Assembly: GCF_036227225.1 (NCBI RefSeq)
Contig: NZ_CP109444.1
Span: 9,963,501-10,027,500, forward strand
DNA: 64,000 nt
Source of the DNA: Streptomyces sp. NBC_01478
GTDB lineage: Bacteria; Actinomycetota; Actinomycetes; Streptomycetales; Streptomycetaceae
Reading direction: 5' to 3'
In this document: positions 45,250-54,157 of the stretch, piece by piece
Layout of the letters: each line of letters begins with the position of its first letter
Position numbering within the stretch: the stretch's first letter is position 1
Translations under genes and position numbers: made by a program
The notes under the pieces: model-generated
What the model saw: the letters and a program-made list of their open reading frames with translations, nothing else
Databases searched by the model: none
Told to the model about the DNA's origin: nothing

Positions 45250-46809
45250 TCACACCGAGAACTCGCGTATCACCGTGTTACGGAACACCGCACTGCCGCC
45301 GATCGTGAACAGCGCGAGCCGGGTGTCCAGCAGGTACGGGAACACCTGGCTGGTGTGCACATAGCGGCCGTCGTCGACGAACATCTCCACCGACGTGCGG
45401 TCCACCAGGATGCGCAGCTTCACCGTGCCGGTGGACGGGTCGAACGGGGTGTGGCTCTCCTGCCACTTGCCGGACGTGTCGGCGTTCACCGTGTTGCGTC
45501 GGTTGAGGAAGGCGTAGTTGCCGTAGATCCCGGCGTCGATGTGCCGGCCGCCGTCGGGTGAGCGCCTCAACTGGAGGCCTGCGCCGGTGAGTTGGGACCA
45601 GGTGAGCTCGGTCGTCACCTCGTAGGAGATACCGGTGTAGTCGAGCACCTTCGTGCCGTTCACGGTCACGTCGCCCAGGTTCACGGTGCGGGAGACATGC
45701 GAGTCGAGGCCGGCGACGGGCCGGGAGGCGAGGTAGTAGGTGGTGTCGGACGCCTTCTTCAGGGTGATCTCGCGGACGACGGAGTCGGTGCCGTTGAAGC
45801 CGTCACAGTCGATGGTGGGTGTGGTGTTGGCGTAGTCCCAGTTGTTCACCCAGCCGATCGCGTACCGGGCGGCCGCGTCCACCGCGCCGCTCGCGCCCCG
45901 CTTCTCGAAGGTGACGGCGCCGTACCAGTCCCAGCCGTGGTCGAGCCACTGCGGCTCACCCGCATCGGCGGTGAACGCGCTGCCGTCGAAGGAACCCGTC
46001 CAGTAGGCGTACGTGTTGGGCAGCCCCGAGCCCTTCCCGTTGGCGCTCACGCCGAGCACCCATTTCACGGTGCCGTCGCCGGCGGTGATGCGGAACAGGT
46101 CGGGGCACTCCAGGACGCCGACGCCGTCGTGGACGAAACCGCCCACGTACGTCCAGGACTTGAGGTCGTCGGAGTGGTAGAAACCGACCTTGTCGTTCTC
46201 GGCGAGGGCCATCACCCAGCGGCCCCGGTCCTCGTCGCGGATCACCTTGGGGTCGCGGAAGTCGGCGACGCCGGGGTTGGGCAGGACGGGGTCGGTCCCG
46301 TAGTTGGTGAAGGTGAGACCGCCGTCGGTCGAGTAGTACAGGAACTGCTCCTGGTGGTCGGTGCCGCCGCCGGGGGACATCGTGACGATGACGACGACCG
46401 CGCCCGCGCCGAACCCGGCCGTGTTGCCGGTGTCGACCACCGCCGAACCCGACCAGAGATCGCCGTTGACCGTGGTGTCCTTGGGCACGGCGACCCCGCG
46501 GTCGGTGAAGGAGACCAGGTCCTTGGTGGTGGCCAGGCGCCACGCGGTCCCGACGGCGCCGGTGAAGTAGTCGGCGTTGTAGAGGTAGTAGTAGTGGTAC
46601 TCGCCGTCGATCCACACGGGCCGCTGCGGGTCGTTCTTCCACTGGTCGGGGACCGTGAAGTGGTACGCGGCGCGGTAACTCGCCCCGCTCACCGCGGACT
46701 TGGTCCCGCTCGCGGCCGTGGCCGTTCCGGTGGACAGCAGCGCGGCAGCGGTGCCCGCCGCCGATCCCGCGAACAGTGATCTCCTGGAAATCCCCGACGT
46801 TCCGGGCAT
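45250..46809 (-). CDS. Secreted GH32 fructan hydrolase (levanase/inulinase type)
   Basis: 519 residues. The Tat signal ISRRSLFAGSAAGTAA is cleaved near TATAAS. The five-bladed propeller holds the GH32 residues: nucleophile Asp60 in QWKNDPQRP (the usual WMNDPNG with substitutions), FRDPKV (Asp186, transition-state stabiliser) and acid/base Glu234 in LECPDLF. A C-terminal beta-sandwich (GTVKLRILVDRTSVEMFVDD) completes the family. The enzyme acts outside the cell on levan or inulin. It is divergent from the importer at 47015 and shares its operator motif. Confidence 0.9.
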   Translation of the reverse strand: MPGTSGISRRSLFAGSAAGTAAALLSTGTATAASGTKSAVSGASYRAAYHFTVPDQWKNDPQRPVWIDGEYHYYYLYNADYFTGAVGTAWRLATTKDLVSFTDRGVAVPKDTTVNGDLWSGSAVVDTGNTAGFGAGAVVVIVTMSPGGGTDHQEQFLYYSTDGGLTFTNYGTDPVLPNPGVADFRDPKVIRDEDRGRWVMALAENDKVGFYHSDDLKSWTYVGGFVHDGVGVLECPDLFRITAGDGTVKWVLGVSANGKGSGLPNTYAYWTGSFDGSAFTADAGEPQWLDHGWDWYGAVTFEKRGASGAVDAAARYAIGWVNNWDYANTTPTIDCDGFNGTDSVVREITLKKASDTTYYLASRPVAGLDSHVSRTVNLGDVTVNGTKVLDYTGISYEVTTELTWSQLTGAGLQLRRSPDGGRHIDAGIYGNYAFLNRRNTVNADTSGKWQESHTPFDPSTGTVKLRILVDRTSVEMFVDDGRYVHTSQVFPYLLDTRLALFTIGGSAVFRNTVIREFSV

Positions 46810-46883
46810 GACACATCGTTCCTCTCGTGGCGGCTCACGACGTAGAGGGAGTGAAAAATCGGCTCCTGCGAACGAGGACTGTA

Positions 46884-46928
46884 GACCTAACTCGGTAAAG
46901 GTCCAAGAGACCTAACTCGTTAAAGGTC
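46884..46928. promoter_or_regulatory. Two direct 20-bp operator-like repeats upstream of secreted GH32
   Basis: GACCTAACTCGGTAAAGGTC (46884-46903) and GACCTAACTCGTTAAAGGTC (46909-46928) differ at one base and are spaced 25 bp apart. Each has GACCT/AGGTC arms and the core CTAACTCG, which recurs reversed at 46993-47006. They lie 75-120 bp upstream of the secreted GH32 start and about 90 bp upstream of the importer start. They are probable sites for the LacI regulator at 51700. Confidence 0.7.
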
Positions 46929-46943
46929 AAGCGTTCCCGACCC

Positions 46944-47009
46944 TTGACAGGCTTGCCGCCCGGTTCCCATCATCTGGGGCATCACCCCTGAACTAACACG
47001 AGTTAGGCC
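46944..47009 (+). promoter_or_regulatory. Fructan importer promoter and operator
   Basis: TTGACA (46944-46949), an 18-nt spacer and CATCAT (46968-46973) form a plausible promoter. CTAACACGAGTTAG at 46993-47006 is a LacI-style palindrome (CTAACnCGnGTTAG) just downstream of the expected transcription start, where bound repressor would block initiation. No Shine-Dalgarno precedes the ATG at 47015, so the message may be nearly leaderless. Confidence 0.6.
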
Positions 47010-47014
47010 CGTTG

Positions 47015-48424
47015 ATGACTGACTCGCACATCCCCCGCCGCACGCTGCTGCGGTACGGCGCGTACGGGGCCGGAGCAGCCGCCCTGGCCGGGACCGCCGC
47101 GAGCTGGGACCGGCTCACCGGAGCCGACATCCCCGGCCGTGACGACGGCTCCCTCGTCGTCGCCACCCTCGGTTCCGCCTTCGACCCGGCCACCGTCGAC
47201 GCCCTCACCAAGGGCTTCCACCGGCTCCACCCCGACATCCCGCTGCGGGTGAACGCGGTGCAGGCCGTCGACTGGTCGGACTTCTTCGCGAAGATCCTCA
47301 CCCAGATCGCCGCGGGCACCGCCCCCGACCTGGTGTATGTGGCCACCGAGGGCGTGCAGTTGTTCGCCCAACGACTCGGCGTGGCCCTGGACCACTGGGT
47401 GCGGCGGGACGCGGCGGAGCTGCGTGAATACTTCGCCGACGTCCACCCCTCGCTGGTCGAGTCGATGATGTACGAGGGGAACCTCTACCAACTCCCGATG
47501 GAGTTCAACGCCGCCGACATCTACCTCAACAAGCAGGTGCTGAAGCGGGCGGGCGCGGGGTTCCCGGCGGCCGACTGGAGCCGCGACGACTTCACCGCGC
47601 TGCTGCGGGAGCTGAAACGCACCGGCGGCTCGCACTTCACGCCGTACTTCTGGACGAACCGGCTGTGGGGCGGCGTGGTGCCCTGGCTCTTCGCGAACGG
47701 CACGAACCTGCTGAAGGAGTCGAAGGCGCCCGGCGGCTCCTGGCTGTGGGACACCTTCTACCCGGCCGCCGACCGGCAGGGGCGCGGCGGGGGCTTCCGC
47801 TGGACGACCCCGCAGGCCACCGCCGACCGGGTCGAGGAGGCGTACGACTATCTCGCCTCCCTCGTCCAGGAGGACCTGTGCACCCGGCCCGAGGGCGGCA
47901 ACGGCAGCAATCTGGTCGGCGTGTTCTCCACCGGCCACGTCGGCGTCACACCGGCGGGCGGCTTCTGGGCGGGCGGCCTGCAGTTGGCCGGCATGCGGGC
48001 CGCCGACTACGACGTGCAGTACTTCCCGCGCTGGCGTACCCAGCGCCACCAGTTCGGCGCGGCGGGCTACGCGCTGCTGCGCACCTCGAAGAAGCAGGAA
48101 GCCGCCTGGGAGTTCATCAAGTACGCGGCCCGCAAGGACACCATGACCCGGCTGTTCCAGGGCAACCAGACCACCCCGGCCCGGCGTTCGATGCTGAACG
48201 CCGCCCGCTACGCCGAAAGCGGCCCGGCCCACTGGCAGGTCTTCTACGACACCCTCGACCGGTTTCCCGACACCGGCCCGATCCCCGCGCCGCCGCAGGT
48301 CGCCGAGGTGACCGACGTCCTGCTCAAGTACACCGGCACCGCACTTGCCTCACCGCGTGCGGTGGGTCCCGCGCTGCGCCGGATGCAGGGCGACCTGGAG
48401 CAGGCCATGGAGCGTGAGATATGA
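47015..48424 (+). CDS. Fructan/sucrose ABC transporter substrate-binding protein
   Basis: 469 residues from the ATG at 47015. The Tat signal IPRRTLLRYGAYGAGAAALA has no obvious lipobox cysteine, so it may be released or held by its uncleaved signal. Family-1 sugar-binding fold: DGSLVVATLGSAFDPATVDA, IAAGTAPDLVYVATEGVQLF, YLNKQVLKRAG, WEFIKYAARKDTM. The stop overlaps the start of the next gene. The flanking GH32 genes indicate fructooligosaccharides as ligand. Confidence 0.9.
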   Translation: MTDSHIPRRTLLRYGAYGAGAAALAGTAASWDRLTGADIPGRDDGSLVVATLGSAFDPATVDALTKGFHRLHPDIPLRVNAVQAVDWSDFFAKILTQIAAGTAPDLVYVATEGVQLFAQRLGVALDHWVRRDAAELREYFADVHPSLVESMMYEGNLYQLPMEFNAADIYLNKQVLKRAGAGFPAADWSRDDFTALLRELKRTGGSHFTPYFWTNRLWGGVVPWLFANGTNLLKESKAPGGSWLWDTFYPAADRQGRGGGFRWTTPQATADRVEEAYDYLASLVQEDLCTRPEGGNGSNLVGVFSTGHVGVTPAGGFWAGGLQLAGMRAADYDVQYFPRWRTQRHQFGAAGYALLRTSKKQEAAWEFIKYAARKDTMTRLFQGNQTTPARRSMLNAARYAESGPAHWQVFYDTLDRFPDTGPIPAPPQVAEVTDVLLKYTGTALASPRAVGPALRRMQGDLEQAMEREI

Positions 48425-49386
48425 CGAACACCCAGGTCCCGAACTCCCAGGCCCCGGCCGTACGTCCGCGGCCCGGCACGCCACCCGCCGTCGCCGTGCG
48501 GCGCTCCGTCCGCGACCGCGGCACCCGGCTGCTGGCCGCGCTGTTCCTGGCGCCCACGGTCGTCGGCATCGTCGTCTTCACGGTCGTGCCGATCATCGTG
48601 TCCGTCGTGCTGAGCCTGTTCCACTGGAACGTGATCGACCCGCCCCGCTTCGCCGGCGGCGCCAACTACCGCACGACCTTCACGGACTCGACCGTCCTGG
48701 TCTCCTTCCGCAACACGCTCCTCTTCATGGTCCTCGCGGTCGCGCTGCAACTGCTGATCGCGCTGTCGCTGGCGCTCGCGCTGAACGGGCGGATGCCGGT
48801 GTGGCTGCGGTCGCTGTTCCGTTCGGCGTTCTTCTTCCCCCTGGTCCTGTCCGCCGCGTCTATCTCGGTGGTGATGAAATACCTGTTCAACCAGGACTTC
48901 GGGGTGGTGAACTGGCTGATCGGCCTGGTCGGCGTCGCGCCCGTGCCCTGGCTGACCTCGGAGCACGCGGCGATGGCCACGGTGGTCCTGGTCTACGTCT
49001 GGCAGCAGTTCGGTTTCTCGTTCCTGCTGTTCGTCGGCGGTCTGAACAACATCCCCAAGGAGATCCACGAGGCCGCCGCCCTCGACGGCGCGACCGGCCT
49101 GCGCAAGCACCTCGGCATCACACTGCCGCTGCTGTCGCCGACGCTGCTCGTCGCGTCGGTGGTCGGCATCATCAACGCCCTCCAGGTCTTCGAACAGCCC
49201 TACGTCCTCACCGACGGCGGACCCGGCGACGCCACCCGCACCGTGGTGATGGTGATCTACGAGAGGGCCTTCGAGCAGCTCGACTTCGGCGAGGCATCCG
49301 CGGTGGGCGTGCTGCTCTTCGCGCTGATCATGGCGGTCACCGCCGTCCAGTTCCGGCTCAGCCGGCGTTTCGTCCACTACCAGTGA
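48421..49386 (+). CDS. ABC transporter permease (MalF type), fructan importer
   Basis: 321 residues with six membrane segments; EAA loop IHEAAALDGATGLRKHLGIT. The start overlaps the stop of the binding-protein gene (ATGA). It forms one half of the import channel. No ATPase is encoded locally; a shared MsiK-type ATPase is expected. Confidence 0.92.
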   Translation: MTNTQVPNSQAPAVRPRPGTPPAVAVRRSVRDRGTRLLAALFLAPTVVGIVVFTVVPIIVSVVLSLFHWNVIDPPRFAGGANYRTTFTDSTVLVSFRNTLLFMVLAVALQLLIALSLALALNGRMPVWLRSLFRSAFFFPLVLSAASISVVMKYLFNQDFGVVNWLIGLVGVAPVPWLTSEHAAMATVVLVYVWQQFGFSFLLFVGGLNNIPKEIHEAAALDGATGLRKHLGITLPLLSPTLLVASVVGIINALQVFEQPYVLTDGGPGDATRTVVMVIYERAFEQLDFGEASAVGVLLFALIMAVTAVQFRLSRRFVHYQ

Positions 49387-49390
49387 GCCG

Positions 49391-50281
49391 GTGAGCCGCA
49401 TGAGCGCTATGAGCCAAGCAACCCCGCCCCTGAAAGCGACCCCGACTCTGAGTCGCGCACGTCACTCACTCGCCCCCTGGGCCCGGATCGCCGCACTGAC
49501 CGTGTGCGCCCTGCTGACACTGGGCCCGGTCATCTGGACCGTCGCCACCTCGCTGCGTACTCCGGCCCAGTCCTTCGACCTGCCCCCGCAGATCATCCCG
49601 ACGCACCCGACGACCTCCGCCTACCGCGGGGTCTTCCAGCAGATCGACGTGTGGCTGCTCGCCCTGAACTCCACGCTGGTGACGGCACTGGTCGCCGTCG
49701 GCCAGATGATCACTGCGGGCCTGGCCGGATACGCCTTCGCGCGCATGGAGTTCCGTTTCAAGAAGCCGCTCTTCGGCCTGGTCCTGGCGACCATGATGGT
49801 GCCGTTGCAGGTCACCATCGTGCCGGTGTTCCTGGTGCTGAAGTCGATGGGCCTCACCGACACGCTCCTCGGCCTGATCATCCCGGCCTTTCCGACCGCC
49901 TTCGGCACGTTCCTGATGCGCCAGTACTTCCTCGGCATGCCGAAGGACCTGGGCGAGGCGGCGATGCTGGACGGCGCGGGGCCCTGGCGGATCTTCCGCT
50001 CGGTGTACGCACCGCTGGCCACACCCGGCCTGGCGATCGTCGGCGTACTGGCCTTCAACTACCACTGGAACGAGTTCTTCCGCCCGCTGATCCTGGAGAC
50101 CTCCAGCCAGAACTACACGCTTCCGCTGGGCCTGGTCTCCCTCCAGGGCAACCTCGGCACCGGGTCGATCTCGGTGGTCCTGGCCGGGGTCGTGCTCTCG
50201 ATGCTCCCCGCCCTCGCCGTGTTCGTCGTCGGCCAGCGCCCTCTGCGCGAGGGCATCACCTCGGCAGGAGTCAACCGTTGA
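49391..50281 (+). CDS. ABC transporter permease (MalG type), fructan importer
   Basis: 296 residues (GTG at 49391; ATGs at 49400 and 49409 are alternatives, none with a strong ribosome site). Six membrane segments; EAA loop LGEAAMLDGAGPWRIFRSVY. It begins 4 bp after the previous stop, and its own stop overlaps the TTG of the GH32 gene (TTGA). Confidence 0.92.
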   Translation: MSRMSAMSQATPPLKATPTLSRARHSLAPWARIAALTVCALLTLGPVIWTVATSLRTPAQSFDLPPQIIPTHPTTSAYRGVFQQIDVWLLALNSTLVTALVAVGQMITAGLAGYAFARMEFRFKKPLFGLVLATMMVPLQVTIVPVFLVLKSMGLTDTLLGLIIPAFPTAFGTFLMRQYFLGMPKDLGEAAMLDGAGPWRIFRSVYAPLATPGLAIVGVLAFNYHWNEFFRPLILETSSQNYTLPLGLVSLQGNLGTGSISVVLAGVVLSMLPALAVFVVGQRPLREGITSAGVNR

Positions 50282-51669
50282 GCAATGACCCCAACGCGCC
50301 GCGTTTCAGGGTCCGTCCGCCCGCCGGCTGGATCAACGACCCCAATGGGCCGTTCCGTTGGCGGGACCGCTACCACCTCTTCTACCAGCACAACCCCGAC
50401 GCACCGGTGCACGCGAACGTCCACTGGGGTCATGCCTCCAGTGCCGACCTCGTGCACTGGGAGCACCACCCGATCGCGCTCACCCCGACGCCGGGCGGCC
50501 CCGACGAGGCCGGCTGCTGGTCGGGCTGCGTGACCGACGACGCCGGCACACCGACCGCCGTGTACACGGGAGTCGACCGTGCCCACGCCGGACTCGGCAC
50601 CATCTGCCTCGCGCGGGCGGCGGACCCGGACGACGAGCGGCTGACCGAGTGGAAGCCGTTGCCGACGCCGGTGGTGGCCGGGCCGCCGCCGGGACTCGAC
50701 GTGGTGATGTTCCGCGACCCGTTCGTCTTCCGCCACGCGGACCGGCGCTGGGCCCTCGTCGGGGCCGGGCACGCCGACGGCACACCGTCGGTCCTGCTCT
50801 ACGACTGCGACGACCTGACCGACTGGCGGTTCGCCGGTGTGCTGCTGGACGGCAACGACCCGGTGGCGGCCGGCGTGTTCGGCGACAAGTCGGTGGGCTG
50901 GGAGTGCCCGCACCTGTACCGGACAGCGGGCGGCGACCACGTACTCCTGGTGTCCCTGTGGGACGGAGATCCCTGCTCCACCGGCTATCTGACGGGCCGT
51001 CTGGAGGCCGATGGCCAGGGCGCGTTGAGGTTTGCGCCGTACGCCGGCGGCCGGCTCGACCAGGGGCGGGACTTCTACGCTCCCGCCGTGCTCCAGGAGC
51101 CGGACCGCGCACTGCTGTGGGGCTGGTCGTGGGAGGCCCGCCCGCAGGAGGAGACAGACCGGGCCGGATGGGCAGGCGTACTCACCGCACCCCGCGTGGT
51201 CGACATCCACCCCGACGGTTCCCTGCGGGTGAGTCCCGCCCCGGAACTCGAACTGCTGCGCCCGGCCGAGCCGTTCGTCACCGCGCCGGGCCGGGTTCCG
51301 CTTCCGCACGCGTACGACCTGACGGTCACCGCACGCGAACCGACCACGGTGAGCCTGCTCCGGGGCGCGGCGGGCCGGGAGTTGACCGTCCGGGCGGACC
51401 CCGTCTCGGGGACCGTCGTCCTCGACCGCGGTGCCTGGCCCCGGACCGGCAGGGAAGGCTCAGCCCCGATCACCGTGCACGTGCCGAAGGGGCCGGAACT
51501 CACGCTCCGGCTGCTCGTCGACGGCTCGCTCCTCGAACTCTTCGTCGCGGACCGGGCCATGGTCACCGAGCGCGTCTACCGGCGCCCCGACGACATCGCC
51601 GAGCTGGTCGTCGACGGACCGGGGGCGCGGGTGACCGGGTGGGCGCCGGACCCAGGGAGGTGCGGCTGA
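50278..51669 (+). CDS. Intracellular GH32 beta-fructofuranosidase
   Basis: 463 residues from the TTG at 50278, with AGGAG 7 nt upstream and overlapping the permease stop. All three GH32 carboxylates are in canonical context: Asp21 in GWINDPNGP, Asp147 in FRDPFV and Glu209 in WECPHLY. The C-terminal sandwich (LTLRLLVDGSLLELFVADRA) is present. No signal peptide, so it splits imported sucrose or short fructans in the cytoplasm. The end of the gene lies inside a tandem repeat (51625-51751). Confidence 0.93.
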   Translation: MSNDPNAPRFRVRPPAGWINDPNGPFRWRDRYHLFYQHNPDAPVHANVHWGHASSADLVHWEHHPIALTPTPGGPDEAGCWSGCVTDDAGTPTAVYTGVDRAHAGLGTICLARAADPDDERLTEWKPLPTPVVAGPPPGLDVVMFRDPFVFRHADRRWALVGAGHADGTPSVLLYDCDDLTDWRFAGVLLDGNDPVAAGVFGDKSVGWECPHLYRTAGGDHVLLVSLWDGDPCSTGYLTGRLEADGQGALRFAPYAGGRLDQGRDFYAPAVLQEPDRALLWGWSWEARPQEETDRAGWAGVLTAPRVVDIHPDGSLRVSPAPELELLRPAEPFVTAPGRVPLPHAYDLTVTAREPTTVSLLRGAAGRELTVRADPVSGTVVLDRGAWPRTGREGSAPITVHVPKGPELTLRLLVDGSLLELFVADRAMVTERVYRRPDDIAELVVDGPGARVTGWAPDPGRCG

Positions 51670-51751
51670 TCACGGGGCGGGCCGGGCGCGGGGCCCGGGT
51701 CACCGAGAGGGCGCCGGACCCACGGAGGCGCGGCTGACCACAGGGCAGGCC
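51625..51751. repeat. Tandem repeat spanning the ends of GH32 and LacI genes
   Basis: Two imperfect units of about 58 bp, offset by 68 bp (51625-51683 and 51693-51751). Both contain GGGCGCCGGACCCA, then GGAGG(T/C)GCGGCTGA(T/C)CAC and GGGC(G/A)GGCC. Unit 1 contains the GH32 stop; unit 2 encodes the C-terminus of the convergent LacI (VVSRASVGPAPSR). The duplication has changed the ends of one or both proteins. Confidence 0.75.
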
Positions 51752-52764
51752 AGGCGCCGGACGGTCGCGGGCGGCGCCTGGCCGGCTTCGATGGCGTCCA
51801 GGAGCAGTCGGGCCGCCGCCTCGCCCATCGCCCGGTGCGGCAGCGCGACCGAGGTGAGCGGCGGGGTGAGGAACGCGGCCATGTGCTCCTGGTCGTCGTA
51901 GCCGACCACCGACAGATCGGCGGGCACGTCGATCCCGAGCCGGGTCGCGGCGTGCAGGACACCCGCCGCGACCCGGTCGTTGTAGCACAGGACGCCGGTG
52001 GGGCGACGGCCCGGCTCGACCCCGTCGAGCAGGCGCAGCGCCCCCGCGTATCCCGCGGAGATCTCCCCGCCCCCGCGCACGATCCACTCCTCGGGCACCG
52101 TGACACCCTCGGCGCGCAGCGCGTCCCTGATGCCGTGGGTACGTTCCGCCGAGGCGATGTCGTCCAGACCGCCGATCACGGCGAGCCGGCGGTGGCCCGC
52201 AGCGAGCAGCAGCCGGGCGGCTGTCCGGCCACCGGCGCGCTCGGCGGGGACCACGGCGGGCAGGGAGTCGTCCTCGGGCAGGCAGTTGGCCAGCACGGAG
52301 TGGGTGCGGTGCAGGCCCTCGGGGACGCGGACCCGGCGCAGTGACATGGCCGCGTAGATGATGCCGTCCACGCGCCGGTCGAGCAGTTCCGCGACGGCCG
52401 CGTCCTCCTTGACCGGGTCACCGCCGGAGTCGACGGTGAGGACGAGATGGTCCCTGTCCCAGGCGGTCTCCATGGCGCCGCGCAGCAGCCGGCCGGCGAA
52501 CGGCGAGGACGCGATCTCGTCGGTGACCAGCCCGATCACGGCCGTACGGCGACTGCGCAGACCGCGGGCCACCGGGTCGGGGCGGTAGCCCAACTGGGCC
52601 GCGGCCTGCCGGATGCGTTCCTGGGTGGCGGCCGAGAGGTTGCCGTCGGCCCGGCCGTTGAACACGAAGGACACCGCGGTGTGCGACACACCGGCGAGCC
52701 GGGCGACGTCCCGTGACGTCGGGCGCCCGGTGCCCGTGTTCCCGCTCTCCTCGGCACCGCCCAC
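51700..52764 (-). CDS. LacI-family regulator of the fructan locus
   Basis: 354 residues from a GTG. The HTH reads SRDVARLAGVSHTAVSFVFN with a hinge (SAATQERIRQAAAQLGYRPD). The sensor domain follows (VIGLVTDEIASSPFAGRLLR ... AIGGLDD-like RLAVIGG, VVGYDDQEHMAAFLTPPLTS). It is convergent with and next to the intracellular GH32 gene and is the only regulator in the locus. It probably represses both divergent promoters through the CTAACnCG sites near 46.9 kb until a fructose-containing sugar is bound. Confidence 0.92.
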   Translation of the reverse strand: MGGAEESGNTGTGRPTSRDVARLAGVSHTAVSFVFNGRADGNLSAATQERIRQAAAQLGYRPDPVARGLRSRRTAVIGLVTDEIASSPFAGRLLRGAMETAWDRDHLVLTVDSGGDPVKEDAAVAELLDRRVDGIIYAAMSLRRVRVPEGLHRTHSVLANCLPEDDSLPAVVPAERAGGRTAARLLLAAGHRRLAVIGGLDDIASAERTHGIRDALRAEGVTVPEEWIVRGGGEISAGYAGALRLLDGVEPGRRPTGVLCYNDRVAAGVLHAATRLGIDVPADLSVVGYDDQEHMAAFLTPPLTSVALPHRAMGEAAARLLLDAIEAGQAPPATVRRLACPVVSRASVGPAPSR

Positions 52765-52917
52765 GCCGTCCGCCGCCCTCGTCCAGCCCGTCCCAGTCGA
52801 TCACCGCCCACCCTATCGGCGGGGAGCGTCACGGCACACAGGCGATCCTCAGGGCGCCGCGGCGTGGGCGTCCGATGTGGTCACCGGATTCCCCGCAGGG
52901 CGGGGACCACGTCCGGG

Positions 52918-54051
52918 TCAGCAGGTCGGTACGTCCAGCCAGGCCGGGCCCTTGATGTAGATGTTGGTCATCCAGGAACCGTCCGTCAGCTTGGACCAGG
53001 CGTCGTTGGTGTAGCCCTCGGCCGTGACCTCCTGGGCGTGTGCCTGGCAGACGACGTTGACCGTGGTGGGCTGGGCGAAGTAGTCGACCACGCCGGCGTT
53101 GACGTTCGGCTGGCTGTGGGTGCGTACGCCGGTGCCCCAGGTCTGGAAGGGCTTGCTGCCTCCTGAGGGCGGCGGGGTGCTGCTGCCGCCGCAGTCCGGG
53201 ATGCCGGGCAGCGACGCCGGGCCCTTGATGTAGATGTTGGTCATCCACGAACCGTCGGCCAGCTTGGACCAGATGTCGTTGGTGTAGCCCTCGGCGGTGA
53301 CGGTCTCGGCGTGCATCTGGCACTGGACGGACACCTGGGTGGGACCCGCGAAGGTGTCCACCACGGCACCGCGCACGCTCGGGGTGTCACGGGTGCGCAC
53401 CCCCGTGCCCCAGGTCTCGAAGACCGTACCGCCGTTCGCGGGCGGGGGAGTCGGCGTGCCCGAGCCGTTGATCCGGATCGCGCCCGCGTAGTCGCCGCCG
53501 GTGCGTACGGGCGCGACCCGGATGTGGGTGCCCGACTCGTACGCCTCGACCATCTGCCCGTTGCCCAGGTACATGGCGACGTGGTGGACGTGCCCGCTGC
53601 CCCAGAACATCAGGTCGCCCGGCAGCAGCGGGGCGCTGCCCTGCGCGGCGGAGAAGCGGGCCGAGGCCTGCGAGCTGTGGAACTGGTCGTCCGCCGTGCC
53701 GTTGAGCAGGTCCTTGCCGGTGGCCTGGTAGTAGGCGAAGCGCGTCAGGCCGGAGCAGTCGAAGCCCTTGCGCTCGTTGTCGTGGAGGCTGTCGGGGTCC
53801 GAGCCGTCGTAGTAGCCGTAGCTGGCGCCCGGTGTGGCCGCGTGGCCGCCGCCCCAGCTGTACCAGACGCCGATCTGCGAACAGGCGGCGTTCACCGCGG
53901 CCTGCGCGATGGCCGAGGCGCCCGGTGCCAGGACACCGCAGGTGGCGTCCTGCGCGGCGTGGGCCGGGGCGGAGAAGAACGCGGACACGGCGAGGACCGA
54001 GGCCCCCAGGACTGCGCCGCCGGTCCGGCGGCGCGTGCTGCTGGTGTTCAA
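52918..54051 (-). CDS. Secreted NlpC/P60 peptidoglycan endopeptidase with two SH3-like repeats
   Basis: 377 residues from a TTG at 54051 with AAGGAAG 7 nt upstream; the frame is open further upstream without a ribosome site. Signal peptide to about AHA31. The NlpC/P60 domain (about 55-195) has the catalytic Cys99 in GFDCSGLTRFAYY and His157 in HHVAMYLG; His176 is a candidate third residue. The C-terminal half is two ~70-residue repeats (about 210-285 and 303-377), both with TWGTGVRT, VTAEGYTND and SWMTNIYIKGP: SH3-like wall-binding modules. It cleaves stem peptides in the cell wall. Confidence 0.9.
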   Translation of the reverse strand: MNTSSTRRRTGGAVLGASVLAVSAFFSAPAHAAQDATCGVLAPGASAIAQAAVNAACSQIGVWYSWGGGHAATPGASYGYYDGSDPDSLHDNERKGFDCSGLTRFAYYQATGKDLLNGTADDQFHSSQASARFSAAQGSAPLLPGDLMFWGSGHVHHVAMYLGNGQMVEAYESGTHIRVAPVRTGGDYAGAIRINGSGTPTPPPANGGTVFETWGTGVRTRDTPSVRGAVVDTFAGPTQVSVQCQMHAETVTAEGYTNDIWSKLADGSWMTNIYIKGPASLPGIPDCGGSSTPPPSGGSKPFQTWGTGVRTHSQPNVNAGVVDYFAQPTTVNVVCQAHAQEVTAEGYTNDAWSKLTDGSWMTNIYIKGPAWLDVPTC

Positions 54052-54157
54052 GGAAATCTTCCTTCGCGTATGCGTACGGGTGGCGTCGCCGGGCGGGCCG
54101 GGGACGGTGATGAGGACGTGCGTGCCGCTCCACACCCCCGTGGGGGAGCGGCACGCA

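Noticed and set aside
51625..51751. Possible CRISPR-like or phage attachment repeat
   Set aside because: Only two imperfect units and no cas, integrase or tRNA gene; a simple tandem duplication explains it.
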